Positions 17,959 to 25,969 of a stretch of 64,000 nucleotides of DNA are shown here, in pieces. Source of the DNA: Prevotella sp. BV3P1 (lineage in GTDB: Bacteria; Bacteroidota; Bacteroidia; Bacteroidales; Bacteroidaceae); the NCBI RefSeq assembly GCF_000479005.1, contig NZ_AWXC01000051.1:1-64000 (forward strand), given 5' to 3'. The position numbers were made by a program, and so were the translations under genes. The notes under the pieces were generated by a model. It had not been told where the DNA came from, did not search any database, and saw only the letters and a program-made list of their open reading frames with translations. The stretch's first letter is position 1. Every line of letters begins with the position of its first letter.

Positions 17959-19593
17959 TTATCTCTTGATAAACTTCTTACCATTTTGTATCACAACACC
18001 CTTATAAGTCTTGTCAACACGTTGGCCAGCCAAGTTGTACATTGGTGCGTTATCCTCAAGCGGTTGAGCGTTCATAGTGTTGATGCCTGTCGTGTTGTCT
18101 ATTTGCACAGGGTCAATCTGTGGCGCTCCCTTGAAAATGTTGTTGAATAAGGCGATGATTTGGTGTTGTTTGCCATCGTTTGCTTTGTCCTCATAGAGGT
18201 TTTTACGAGAGCTCTTGTTGTTAGTGTGCAGCTGAATTTTATCTCCTGTTTCTGTTATTGCATAGAAGTTTGTATAATTTCCTGATACTTCAGAAACTAT
18301 TTTCACGTCTTTAATCGAAACAAGGTGAGCAATGTGTTTTGATTCTGCCAGCTCAGTAACTTCAACAGTAATGGGGTCAAGTGTTTGGTCAGAAGCGGGA
18401 GTGATGGTTAATTTATCTGCATTGGTCATTCCTTCAATGTCTTTTGCTTCGTAAACTCCATAGAATGGACTGTTCATCAGCGCAATTTCACCGCTAATCG
18501 TTGAATTGAGTGATAGTGACAGGTTGGTATTAAAAAGCATGATGGCTTGGTTGCCCTCTCGTAGATAAATGTTTTTGCCATCTACATATACCACTTTTGC
18601 ATCAGTAAGCTTAAGATTAGCTTGCGTGTTGTTTTTCAGTTGAATAAACTCTGTTAGGCTTTTTGTTTCTAATGGATTTGGGGTTGGGGGAGTTGGTTCG
18701 GTGCTTTTATCCTCTACATAAAGCATGGGCATGATACCTTGCTCATCCTTATAGCTTCCGTAAGAATTGTATTGTGTTGAGAATTGGATGTACTTATTGA
18801 AAGTAGTATTGATTATTTTGAAAGTTCCATCCATATTTTCCGTAATCGTCCATATCTGGCCTTCTATTGGTTTTGCACCTATTTGGAAACTGTTGTGTTT
18901 TTCATCTTGGTAGAGGTATCTGCCATCTGAGGCTTTAATCGTGTAACCAGCACCGGAGGCCTCTATGGTAAAAGCGTTTTCTCTATTTTCTGTGACAGCA
19001 TGATTATCTTCAGTTACATCATTGACTTTTAGGTATCCGTATGCGAATGATGCCGGTAACGGCTTTGCAGCCTTCAGTGTTCCATCAACGTTAGCAATGA
19101 TTAAATAATTTTTACCACTTTCAATTTTTGTCGCTTTTTTGTAAACGGCATTCCCTGATGTAGATGGAATATCTGCAGATTCTCCTTCAAAATAAACCGT
19201 GATGGATGTGGCACGTACTTGACCGGTTTGAGCTTTTAGCGAAATGTTCTTGGTGTTACCTTTCCAAATGCCCATTTTTCCTTCAAAGGAATACTCTCCA
19301 TCTGTGGTCGTAAAGTTTCCAGACCCATAATTAGTTTTTCCAGCTTTAGTACAGTTAAACACGACAGTGCTAATGTTCCGATTGGCTGAAATCTGTATAG
19401 TATCTCCTTTGTGAATTCTATACTCTTTTCCGTTGTTTAGTTCACCTTTGCAAACAGAAACTACAACTCCATCTTTAGTAATGGACTTCTTTTGCATTTT
19501 GTTAGCTTTTGCATCAAAGATGACTTTGGCAAACGTTAGACTGCTTACTAACGTGAGCAACATGAATACTGAAATGCGTAGAATTTTGTTCAT
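17959..19593 (-). CDS. Exported protein with T9SS-type C-terminal tail
   Basis: A secreted protein of 544 residues, function unknown. MNKILRISVFMLLTLVSSLTFA is a signal peptide. A beta-rich N-terminal region carries the DGVVVSVCKGELNNGKEYR segment. A middle part (GKNYLIIANVDG...YGYLKV) resembles lectin/ricin-like or DUF-type beta modules. After a PTPPTPNP linker comes an OB-like segment (AKVVYVDGKNIYLREGNQAI). The tail MYNLAGQRVDKTYKG...GKKFIKR is the Prevotella-style sorting tail, like that of the exported protein ending at 12622. The start is at the ATG at 19593; an in-frame TTG two codons upstream is less likely. Confidence 0.8.
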   Translation of the reverse strand: MNKILRISVFMLLTLVSSLTFAKVIFDAKANKMQKKSITKDGVVVSVCKGELNNGKEYRIHKGDTIQISANRNISTVVFNCTKAGKTNYGSGNFTTTDGEYSFEGKMGIWKGNTKNISLKAQTGQVRATSITVYFEGESADIPSTSGNAVYKKATKIESGKNYLIIANVDGTLKAAKPLPASFAYGYLKVNDVTEDNHAVTENRENAFTIEASGAGYTIKASDGRYLYQDEKHNSFQIGAKPIEGQIWTITENMDGTFKIINTTFNKYIQFSTQYNSYGSYKDEQGIMPMLYVEDKSTEPTPPTPNPLETKSLTEFIQLKNNTQANLKLTDAKVVYVDGKNIYLREGNQAIMLFNTNLSLSLNSTISGEIALMNSPFYGVYEAKDIEGMTNADKLTITPASDQTLDPITVEVTELAESKHIAHLVSIKDVKIVSEVSGNYTNFYAITETGDKIQLHTNNKSSRKNLYEDKANDGKQHQIIALFNNIFKGAPQIDPVQIDNTTGINTMNAQPLEDNAPMYNLAGQRVDKTYKGVVIQNGKKFIKR

Positions 19594-19638
19594 ACTCAAT
19601 AAGTTTTAAAAGTTAGTTTATAAGTTATCTAATAGGAG

Positions 19639-19646
19639 CAAAATTA
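19639..19646 (-). promoter_or_regulatory. -7 promoter box for the exported protein gene
   Basis: TAATTTTG on the minus strand matches TAnnTTTG and lies 46 bases upstream of the ATG. No -33 TTG is visible at the usual spacing. Confidence 0.4.
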
Positions 19647-19778
19647 CAAAATATACTTGACATTGATGTTTTTCTATATATTAATTTTTTGTGACAACAC
19701 GTCTTAATAGTTGAAATGACAGCTGCTTTCAGTTTATTGTTGACTGATTGTTAAATATTACACTTTTTAGGGATAAAA

Positions 19779-19810
19779 TTTGTTATTGTCAATCTTAAAC
19801 GTTATATTTG
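19779..19810 (+). promoter_or_regulatory. Orphan promoter driving a candidate small RNA
   Basis: TTTG (19779-19782), a 20-base spacer and a perfect TATATTTG (19803-19810) in a gap with no rightward gene. About 70 bases downstream lies a strong terminator, so a short non-coding transcript is predicted. Confidence 0.65.
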
Positions 19811-19815
19811 TCACA

Positions 19816-19884
19816 GTTTTTAGATTTCATGATTTATGAAATCGTCCCTCGAGGTTGGTAGCATCCTGCACCAACCTCTTTTTT
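19816..19884 (+). ncRNA. Candidate small RNA of about 69 nt
   Basis: Predicted from signals only: consensus promoter, transcript start near 19816, then two hairpins. The first is GATTTCAT/ATGAAATC (19823-19830 with 19836-19843, loop GATTT). The second is the terminator hairpin. No start codon with a usable frame and no neighbouring rightward gene exist, so it is not a leader. The 3' half ends in GAGGTTGGT-loop-ACCAACCTC-T6. The exposed loop AGCATCCTGC and the linker CGTCCCTC are the unpaired stretches that could base-pair with targets. It does not match 6S RNA or tmRNA in size. Confidence 0.55.
19851..19884 (+). terminator. Strong Rho-independent terminator of the candidate small RNA
   Basis: A perfect 9-bp stem GAGGTTGGT/ACCAACCTC (19851-19859 with 19870-19878), a 10-base loop and six T residues. 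It points rightward and cannot serve any annotated protein gene. Confidence 0.85.
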
Positions 19885-19984
19885 GTTTCTGTGCCGCATC
19901 AATTTGCCAAATAGGATAGTTCCGGATGTTGACTACTCGCGGGAGCATGGAATTCATTTGTTATACAGAGCAATCATTGTGATA

Positions 19985-20021
19985 CAAAAAAGAGGGGGTA
20001 TCATTGTTTTGATACTCCCTC
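19985..20021 (-). terminator. Rho-independent terminator of the DUF1573 gene
   Basis: A 12-base stem GAGGGgGTATCA/TGATACtCCCTC (19992-20003 with 20010-20021, one mismatch), followed on the minus strand by TTTTTTG. It is about 37 bases past the stop at 20058. Confidence 0.85.
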
Positions 20022-20057
20022 CTCTATGTGTATGTATACTATAAAAGTAGTCTTTGC

Positions 20058-20450
20058 TTATTTCTTAGCCTCTTCCATGACACCCTCAATGTACAGACGA
20101 GTCATCTCGGGATCACCATTGGTACGCACCGTGATGGTCTTTTTGAAGTGTCCAGGGAATCTACCTTTGCCGTTGTACGTTACTTTTATCTCACCTTTCT
20201 TTCCAGGTAGGATAGGTGTCTTGGTGTAAGCTGGCACGGTACAGCCACAGCTTGCCACGGCCTGATTGACGATTAGAGGAGCGTCACCCACGTTGGTGAA
20301 AGTAAAAACGCACTTCTGCTCAGGCGTGCTTTCATTGAATTTGCCAAAGTCGTGAGTGATTTTGTCAAACTTGATTTGTGCTTTTTGTTGTGCGTTTACT
20401 ATGGTAAAACAAGCAAACAGCATCATGGAAAACATGATCAGTTTTTTCAT
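20058..20450 (-). CDS. DUF1573 domain secreted protein
   Basis: A 130-residue exported protein common in Bacteroidota. MKKLIMFSMMLFACFTIVNAQ is a signal peptide. The rest is one DUF1573 Ig-like domain with the typical THDFGKFNE, FTFTNVGDAPLIV, SCGCTVP and PGKKGEIKVTYN motifs. The biochemical role is unknown; members are thought to be periplasmic or cell-surface. It is a single gene with its own promoter and terminator. Confidence 0.9.
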   Translation of the reverse strand: MKKLIMFSMMLFACFTIVNAQQKAQIKFDKITHDFGKFNESTPEQKCVFTFTNVGDAPLIVNQAVASCGCTVPAYTKTPILPGKKGEIKVTYNGKGRFPGHFKKTITVRTNGDPEMTRLYIEGVMEEAKK

Positions 20451-20483
20451 TTTTCTAGTCCTTTCTTTTTAATTCAGTTGTGG

Positions 20484-20514
20484 CAAAGGTATAAATAAAT
20501 TAATGAGATTCCAA
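20484..20514 (-). promoter_or_regulatory. Bacteroidota-type promoter for the DUF1573 gene
   Basis: On the minus strand TTG (20512-20514), a 20-base spacer and TACCTTTG (20484-20491) lie about 35 bases upstream of the ATG at 20450. Confidence 0.7.
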
Positions 20515-20751
20515 TGAATATTAAGAAATATTATACTATCAATGCTCTCTGGGTGCTATTTTATATTATAATGTGGAATGAAATATGTTTCGTAAATAAT
20601 TTTAACTTATGCGAATACTGGTACATGGTCACCGGTGAAACGAGAAGAACTTCCACGGCCAAAAATCAAAAATGAACTGGTTGAAGTGGTAATGTGTGTA
20701 CAAACAGTTCAAAAATAGTTAATAATGTGAAGATAATCAAGACGAATTGCA

Positions 20752-20759
20752 TATCTTTG
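20752..20759 (+). promoter_or_regulatory. -7 promoter box only 6 bases before the start codon
   Basis: TATCTTTG, a perfect TAnnTTTG match, ends at 20759; the ATG of the next gene is at 20766. The usual start point would fall on or next to the ATG, predicting a leaderless or nearly leaderless mRNA. The -33 region is poor. Confidence 0.5.
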
Positions 20760-20765
20760 CAGTGT

Positions 20766-21269
20766 ATGATTGAAATAAAACTTGAAGAAAACGTTCTGCA
20801 AAAAGCAGCTGAAGAAGGGATGGATGTATTTCTTCAGGCGATTGTGGATACGATTTATGATGCGATAGGCGGAGAACTGACGGCCGATTCGATGCAACAA
20901 CTAAACTCGGATCAAATTACGCTGTTGGCTTATCACATCCTGCATCAGGAAGTGATGGACGGCGGATTCGTACAGCTCATTCATAACGGCTATGGCCCTT
21001 TTATCTTTAGAAATCCTTTTGACAAGGCACTGAAAAGCTGGGACATCCACGATTTGTCTAAGATGATAGGGAAATGTCATAAACTCTACCGTAAATATGC
21101 TGCCGAATTGGAACAAGATTGTTCTGACGATGAGTTTATGGCGTTGTTTGAGAAATATCCAGCCTTTGACGATTTTGACGATGAATTCGTTGAAAATGAA
21201 GAGCGTTGGACAGAAAATATTGCACGTTATGTGGATGAACACATCGGGCAATTTGTAAAGATTGTGTAA
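20766..21269 (+). CDS. DMP19/DUF4375-like protein
   Basis: A 167-residue soluble acidic protein. The region [49 protein letters not shown] is the pattern of DMP19-like (DUF4375) proteins. An acidic C-terminal part ([18 protein letters not shown]) follows. The cellular role is not known. The start at 20766 (MIEIKLEEN) is chosen because the promoter box lies directly before it; the frame is open for 24 more codons upstream. smpB begins 2 bases after its stop, so the two are an operon. Confidence 0.75.
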   Translation: MIEIKLEENVLQKAAEEGMDVFLQAIVDTIYDAIGGELTADSMQQLNSDQITLLAYHILHQEVMDGGFVQLIHNGYGPFIFRNPFDKALKSWDIHDLSKMIGKCHKLYRKYAAELEQDCSDDEFMALFEKYPAFDDFDDEFVENEERWTENIARYVDEHIGQFVKIV

Positions 21270-21271
21270 GA

Positions 21272-21751
21272 ATGAATAAAGAAGAACTCGCACTAAGAAA
21301 AAAGAGTCCCATACAGATTAGGAACAAAAAAGCGTCATTTGAGTATTTTTTCATTGATACTTATACTGCCGGCATCGTGCTGACGGGTACGGAAATCAAG
21401 TCTATTCGCCTGGGTAAGGCATCTTTGGTTGATGCCTTCTGCTACATTTATCATGGCGAGATATGGATTAAAGGGATGAGCATCAGTCCGTATTTCTATG
21501 GCTCTTACTCCAACCCAGAAGCCAAGCGTGACCGCAAGCTGTTGCTGACGAAACGTGAAATCAGAAAGCTGGAAGCCGACATCAAGGTAGCAGGGCATAC
21601 CATCGTTCCCACCTTGGTGTTTATCGACGCGCATGGAAGAGCCAAGGTGGACATCGCTTTGGCTAAGGGAAAGAAGGAATACGACAAACGGCAGACGCTG
21701 AAGGAAAAAGAAGACCGGCGAGAAATGGATAGGGCCGTCAAAAACTTTTAG
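21272..21751 (+). CDS. smpB: SsrA-binding protein SmpB
   Basis: Binds tmRNA and delivers it to stalled ribosomes for trans-translation. It has 159 residues, the normal length. Hallmarks are [49 protein letters not shown] and the basic C-terminal tail [25 protein letters not shown], which inserts into the mRNA path. It follows the DMP19-like gene by 2 bases. No tmRNA gene was found in the window. Confidence 0.97.
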   Translation: MNKEELALRKKSPIQIRNKKASFEYFFIDTYTAGIVLTGTEIKSIRLGKASLVDAFCYIYHGEIWIKGMSISPYFYGSYSNPEAKRDRKLLLTKREIRKLEADIKVAGHTIVPTLVFIDAHGRAKVDIALAKGKKEYDKRQTLKEKEDRREMDRAVKNF

Positions 21752-21802
21752 ATATTGTTTAGTTTGATGTTATCTACACAAATCTAAAAAGGTTGAATAA
21801 AT

Positions 21803-21833
21803 TTTGTGGTGTCTGTAATTTGGTGTACTTTTG
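21803..21833 (+). promoter_or_regulatory. Bacteroidota-type promoter for map
   Basis: TTTG (21803-21806), a 19-base spacer and TACTTTTG (21826-21833) lie about 20 bases upstream of the first ATG at 21854. Confidence 0.75.
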
Positions 21834-21853
21834 TAGAGTTGGTAAATTTAAGT

Positions 21854-22723
21854 ATGCAGATGAACTTTAAGAAGAAGAAAAGATGGCATGCCTTGTCAGG
21901 GCAGCCCTTAACGGAGCTTGACAAACAAGTGATGTATTGGGAAAGCAAGGGAAAACTGGTTCCCACCCGCGAAATGGTCAAGACTCCGGAACAGATAGAA
22001 GGTATCAGAAAGTCAGGCGTGGTGAATACGGGTGTGCTGGACGAAGTGGCCAAACAGATTCACGAGGGCATGAACACGCAGGAGATTGATGATATCTGCA
22101 TGAAATATTGCGAAGACCACCATGCCGTTCCGGCTTGCCTCAACTATGAAGGCTTCCCTAAGAGCGTATGTACCAGTATCAATGAGGTGGTGTGTCATGG
22201 CATCCCTAAAAAAGAGGATGTGCTGAAAAACGGCGACATCATCAATGTTGACATGACGACCATCGTGGACGGCTATTACGCGGATGCCTCGCGCATGTTC
22301 ATCATCGGCAAGACAACTCCAGAGAAAGAACAGCTGGTGCGGGTTGCGAAAGAATGCCTGGAGATTGGTGCGGAAGCAGCCAAGCCCTATAGCTTTGTGG
22401 GCGATATAGGTCACGCCATCCAGAAACATGCCGAAAAATACCATTATGGGGTTGTGAGAGACTTATGTGGACACGGCGTTGGAATAAAATTTCATGAGGA
22501 ACCTGATGTCATGCACTTCGGTCACAAAGGCACCGGCATGTTGCTGGTACCGGGTATGGTGTTTACCATAGAACCGATGATTAACATGGGTACCTGGAAA
22601 GTTTTCATTGATGCAGAAGATCCATACGGCTGGGAAATTGTCACCGGTGACGAGCTGCCCAGTGCACAGTGGGAGCATACTTTTGTGATGACCGAACACG
22701 GCGTTGAGATTTTGACACACTAA
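21854..22723 (+). CDS. map: Methionine aminopeptidase, type I
   Basis: Removes N-terminal methionine from new proteins with two metal ions. It has 289 residues from the ATG at 21854; a second ATG 6 bases later is equally plausible. The catalytic core shows NYEGFPKSVCTSINEVVCHGIP, the metal ligands in VDMTTIVDGYYADASRMF, GHGVGIKFHEEP and the C-terminal FTIEPMI. The N-terminal 35 residues (NFKKKKRWHALSGQPL) form an extra lysine-rich extension. An upstream frame opening at 21806 overlaps the promoter and is rejected. Confidence 0.95.
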   Translation: MQMNFKKKKRWHALSGQPLTELDKQVMYWESKGKLVPTREMVKTPEQIEGIRKSGVVNTGVLDEVAKQIHEGMNTQEIDDICMKYCEDHHAVPACLNYEGFPKSVCTSINEVVCHGIPKKEDVLKNGDIINVDMTTIVDGYYADASRMFIIGKTTPEKEQLVRVAKECLEIGAEAAKPYSFVGDIGHAIQKHAEKYHYGVVRDLCGHGVGIKFHEEPDVMHFGHKGTGMLLVPGMVFTIEPMINMGTWKVFIDAEDPYGWEIVTGDELPSAQWEHTFVMTEHGVEILTH

Positions 22724-22764
22724 ATAGCTTTGATGGCGCAGTTAAATAGCTTTGATGGTGCAGT
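22721..22764 (+). repeat. Tandem duplication of 22 bp at the map stop codon
   Basis: Two adjacent 22-bp copies (22721-22742 and 22743-22764; TAAATAGCTTTGATGG[C/T]GCAGT) differ at one base. The first copy begins with the TAA stop of map. It lies in the short gap before tsaD and may be a recent slippage duplication. Confidence 0.9.
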
Positions 22765-22816
22765 AATGACGAGAAGAAGCCGCTGACTGCACCCCGTTGA
22801 AGGAAAGAAAGAAATC

Positions 22817-23845
22817 ATGAAGGAAGACATATATATATTAGGTATAGAGAGCAGTTGCGATGACACGTCAGCAGCTGTTCTGCGCAATGATGTGTTGTTG
22901 AGCAATGTAACGGCTTCGCAAGCCGTACATGAAGCCTATGGTGGGGTAGTGCCGGAACTGGCGTCACGCGCTCATCAACAAAACGTTGTGCCCGTGGTGG
23001 ATCAGGCGTTGAAGCGCGCAGGCATCACCAAAGAACAATTAAGTGCGGTAGCCTTTACGCGTGGGCCAGGTCTGATGGGGTCTCTGCTCGTAGGGGTGAG
23101 CTTTGCCAAAGGTTTCGCTCGCTCGCTGGGAATCCCATTGATAGATGTCAATCATCTGCAAGGTCATGTCATGGCGCACTTCATCAAAGAGGACGATGAC
23201 AACCATCAACTGCCTCCGTTGCCATTCCTTTGCTTGTTGGTGTCGGGTGGTAATTCGCAAATTGTGAAGGTTAACGCTTACAACGACATGCAGGTGTTGG
23301 GACAGACCATCGACGATGCCGCCGGTGAGGCGATAGACAAATGCTCGAAGGTGATGGGACTTGGTTATCCAGGGGGACCCATCATCGATAAATTGGCACG
23401 GCAGGGAAATCCTCATGCTTACAAATTTGCAGAGCCACACGTCGCTGGTATGGATTATAGTTTTTCGGGATTGAAGACCTCATTCTTGTATAACTTACGC
23501 AAATGGGTGGCTGAAGAACCTGATTTCATAGAGAACCATAAAAATGACATCGCAGCAAGTCTTGAGTTTACCATTGTGGATATCCTCATGAACAAACTGA
23601 GAATGGCCGTGAAAGAAACAGGCATCAACCATGTTGCCGTTGCCGGTGGAGTGTCGGCCAATAATGGTTTGCGCAACTCTTTCCGTGAACATGCTGAGAA
23701 ATATGGATGGACTATCTATATCCCTAAATTCAGTTATACCACAGACAACGCAGCCATGATTGGCATTACAGGTTATTATAAATATCTTGACAAAGATTTT
23801 TGCAGCATCGATAAGCCGGCTTTCAGTAAAGTAACGTTTAAATAA
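22817..23845 (+). CDS. tsaD: tRNA N6-adenosine threonylcarbamoyltransferase TsaD
   Basis: Catalytic subunit for t6A37 modification of ANN-decoding tRNAs, acting with TsaB, TsaC and TsaE. It has 342 residues and an ASKHA fold. Hallmarks are the start GIESSCDDTSAAVL, GGVVPELASRAHQ, the metal-binding HLQGHVMAHF, LLVSGGNSQIV, DDAAGEAIDK and VAGGVSANNGLR near the end. It follows map at 93 bases, possibly in the same transcript, and is followed by the CinA-like gene. Confidence 0.97.
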   Translation: MKEDIYILGIESSCDDTSAAVLRNDVLLSNVTASQAVHEAYGGVVPELASRAHQQNVVPVVDQALKRAGITKEQLSAVAFTRGPGLMGSLLVGVSFAKGFARSLGIPLIDVNHLQGHVMAHFIKEDDDNHQLPPLPFLCLLVSGGNSQIVKVNAYNDMQVLGQTIDDAAGEAIDKCSKVMGLGYPGGPIIDKLARQGNPHAYKFAEPHVAGMDYSFSGLKTSFLYNLRKWVAEEPDFIENHKNDIAASLEFTIVDILMNKLRMAVKETGINHVAVAGGVSANNGLRNSFREHAEKYGWTIYIPKFSYTTDNAAMIGITGYYKYLDKDFCSIDKPAFSKVTFK

Positions 23846-23909
23846 GTAGGCTGACCCATCATGCGAAGATCTGACTAATGGGATAAAACAGAAGGCAACA
23901 GTTATAGAA

Positions 23910-24434
23910 ATGGAATTTGAAAGTAAAGTTATCAGTCGTGAGGTACAACAGTTGTTGTACGATACAAAGAAAACGCTTGGGACGGCAGAAAGCTGTACGG
24001 GCGGTCGCATTGCGGAAGTCATCATCGCCGTTCCAGGTGCTTCCAATTACTTTAAAGGCGGTATCATCGCCTACAACAATGATGTGAAAGAGAAGCTGCT
24101 GGGTGTTGATCGTGAAGTGATTGAAGCGCAAACGGCCGTCTGTGAAGAGGTGGCAAGACAAATGGCGGTAGGCCTTTGTGAAACGTTGGGTTGCGACTAT
24201 GTGATTTCTATCACTGGTGTAGCCGGACCAGGCGGAGGAACACCAGAGGTACCCGTTGGTACCATTTGGATAGGATATGGAGCGAAAGACGACATCAGGA
24301 CCTTTCAGCTGACGGAAGATCAAGGTAGAGATCTTAATTTGAATATCGCAACCAACAAAGCACTGCGTCTTTTCTTAGAGTATCTTCAGGCAAATGCACC
24401 CGAACGCCAACCTTCCAATCAAGTGGAAAAGTAA
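23910..24434 (+). CDS. pncC: CinA-family nicotinamide-nucleotide amidohydrolase
   Basis: The stand-alone C-terminal CinA domain, which deamidates NMN to NaMN for NAD recycling. It has 174 residues. The conserved TAESCTGGRIAE, GGIIAYNNDVKEKLL and VISITGVAGPGGGTPEVPVGTIWIG motifs are all present. The N-terminal MoaB-like domain of full CinA is absent, as in many PncC proteins. It lies 64 bases after tsaD. Confidence 0.9.
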   Translation: MEFESKVISREVQQLLYDTKKTLGTAESCTGGRIAEVIIAVPGASNYFKGGIIAYNNDVKEKLLGVDREVIEAQTAVCEEVARQMAVGLCETLGCDYVISITGVAGPGGGTPEVPVGTIWIGYGAKDDIRTFQLTEDQGRDLNLNIATNKALRLFLEYLQANAPERQPSNQVEK

Positions 24435-24503
24435 TGCAAAATAGTATTGTTACACGGTAAAACATCAAAAAAACTTAATAAAAAGGATTCTTTCAAGATT
24501 TCT

Positions 24504-24534
24504 TTTGGGTTTTCGATAAAAATTTGTAATTTTG
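24504..24534 (+). promoter_or_regulatory. Bacteroidota-type promoter for rpmB-rpmG-DUF4295
   Basis: TTTG (24504-24507), a 19-base spacer and TAATTTTG (24527-24534). The leader to the rpmB ATG at 24585 is about 45 bases. Confidence 0.8.
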
Positions 24535-24584
24535 CACCCTGTTTGGAATAAGTATCAAAACGATAACAATAATTTAAGATAGCA

Positions 24585-24848
24585 ATGTCTAAGATTTGTC
24601 AAATCACAGGAAAGAAGGCACAGATTGGTAACAATGTGTCTCACTCAAAGCATCGTACAAAGCGCAGCTTTGACGTAAACCTATTCAGCAAGAAGTTCTA
24701 TTATGTAGAAGAAGGTTGCTGGATTAGCCTTAAGATCAGTGCGGCTGGTCTTCGTCTCATTAATAAAGTCGGTCTTGACGCAGCGTTGAAGAAAGCCGTT
24801 TCTAATGGCTATTGCGATTGGAAAGACATTAAAGTAGTAGGAGAATAG
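24585..24848 (+). CDS. rpmB: Large-subunit ribosomal protein bL28
   Basis: An 87-residue ribosomal protein with the start [22 protein letters not shown] and [21 protein letters not shown], matching the Bacteroidota form of bL28. The classic zinc cysteines of some L28 paralogues are missing apart from Cys5, so it is the C-minus type. First gene of a tight three-gene cluster with its own promoter. Confidence 0.96.
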   Translation: MSKICQITGKKAQIGNNVSHSKHRTKRSFDVNLFSKKFYYVEEGCWISLKISAAGLRLINKVGLDAALKKAVSNGYCDWKDIKVVGE

Positions 24849-24853
24849 TCATT

Positions 24854-25042
24854 ATGCCAAAGAAAGCAAAAGGTAATAGAGTACAGGTAATCTTGGAATG
24901 CACCGAGATGAAGGATAGTGGACAGCCAGGAACAAGTCGTTATATAACGACGAAGAATCGTAAGAATTCTCCTGAGCGTCTTGAGTTAAAGAAGTACAAT
25001 CCTATTTTGAAGAAGATGACTCTTCATAAGGAAATTAAGTAA
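24854..25042 (+). CDS. rpmG: Large-subunit ribosomal protein bL33
   Basis: A 62-residue basic protein, [19 protein letters not shown], with [22 protein letters not shown], the bL33 signature. The zinc-binding CxxC pairs of the C-plus form are absent. It lies 5 bases after rpmB. Confidence 0.96.
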   Translation: MPKKAKGNRVQVILECTEMKDSGQPGTSRYITTKNRKNSPERLELKKYNPILKKMTLHKEIK

Positions 25043-25057
25043 TAAGGAGATTTAATA

Positions 25058-25216
25058 ATGGCAAAGAAAGCGGTAGCTACCCTCCATGAAGGAAAGATGG
25101 ATGGTCGAGCATATACAAAGGTAATCAAAATGGTAAAGAGCCCAAAGACGGGTGCTTACGTTTTTGATGAGCAAATGGTTCCAAACGAAGCAGTGAAAGA
25201 CTTCTTTAAGAACTAA
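25058..25216 (+). CDS. DUF4295 small protein of the L28-L33 cluster
   Basis: A 52-residue basic protein reading MAKKAVATLHEGKMDG...VKDFFKN. DUF4295 proteins are found almost only in Bacteroidota, directly behind rpmB-rpmG, as here. The position strongly suggests a ribosome-associated or lineage-specific ribosomal protein. An AAGGAG-like element precedes the start. A strong terminator follows. Confidence 0.9.
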   Translation: MAKKAVATLHEGKMDGRAYTKVIKMVKSPKTGAYVFDEQMVPNEAVKDFFKN

Positions 25217-25275
25217 TATATTTTGATATTTGGAAAAGATGAATGCAGGTCATTTGTCTTTTCACTTGATAAAAG

Positions 25276-25319
25276 CCACAGGCTCTATGGATAGATTTCC
25301 ATAAGGCTTGTGGTTTTTT
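25276..25319 (+). terminator. Rho-independent terminator of the ribosomal protein cluster
   Basis: A 16-base stem with two mismatches (25276-25291 with 25298-25313), a 6-base loop and six T residues. It lies 60 bases past the DUF4295 stop. Confidence 0.9.
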
Positions 25320-25354
25320 GTTTGAGTGATTATTCGATAAAGATGTTCCATAGT

Positions 25355-25396
25355 GAAGAAAACAGAAACAGGAGGAAGCGTATAGGCTTCCTCCTG
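25355..25396 (-). terminator. Rho-independent terminator of the prs-tlpA transcript
   Basis: A perfect 11-bp stem CAGGAGGAAGC/GCTTCCTCCTG (25369-25379 with 25386-25396), followed on the minus strand by the T-rich TTTCTGTTTTC. It lies 30 bases past the end of the lipoprotein gene. Confidence 0.8.
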
Positions 25397-25426
25397 CATA
25401 GGTGTTATCATTGCAATATCGAGAGG

Positions 25427-25957
25427 TTAATCCAGCTTATCTGCAATAAATTGGCGCAGGTCATCACCTCTGAGTCCTTGGGCGAGAATGGTTCCTTGCC
25501 CGTTCACCACAACCGTATGTGGTATGGAGTTGACGTTAAATAGTTGGGCAGCAGCGTTATCCCATCCCTGGAGGTCTGAAAGGTGTGTCCACTTCATGTC
25601 CAGCTTGTTTACAGCCTGTTTCCAAGAAGCCTCGTCCTTATCGAGAGAAATGCCAATGATGCCCAACCCTTTAGCATGATAGTCATTGTAGAGTGCCACC
25701 ACACTTGGTGCTTCCTGGACGCAGGGTGCACACCAACTTGCCCAAAAGTCAAGAATGGTAATCTTGTTTTTGGTCACTTCGGCTTTGACAGAAGTTTCGT
25801 TTCCATTGATGTCGTTCATCTTGATGTCAGGAATCGTATTGTCTTGAACAGCTATTTGCTGCGCTTCCGGCTGTTTGTCCTTCTTTTTTGATTGGCACCC
25901 TGTGAGCACGAGGGTACTCATCAGGGTGATCGCAATAAATGTGGATGGCTTCATCAT
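25427..25957 (-). CDS. TlpA/ResA-type thioredoxin-like lipoprotein
   Basis: A 176-residue membrane-anchored thiol-disulfide oxidoreductase facing the periplasm. A lipoprotein signal peptide ends in the lipobox LTGC (Cys20 or 21), followed by a charged linker. The thioredoxin fold has the active site WASWCAPCVQEAP and the cis-proline loop SIPHTVVV. Family members reduce cytochrome c apoproteins or other periplasmic disulfides; the substrate here is unknown. It begins 12 bases after prs, so the two genes are probably cotranscribed even though the functions differ. Confidence 0.92.
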   Translation of the reverse strand: MMKPSTFIAITLMSTLVLTGCQSKKKDKQPEAQQIAVQDNTIPDIKMNDINGNETSVKAEVTKNKITILDFWASWCAPCVQEAPSVVALYNDYHAKGLGIIGISLDKDEASWKQAVNKLDMKWTHLSDLQGWDNAAAQLFNVNSIPHTVVVNGQGTILAQGLRGDDLRQFIADKLD

Positions 25958-25969
25958 GGGTGTAGGGGC

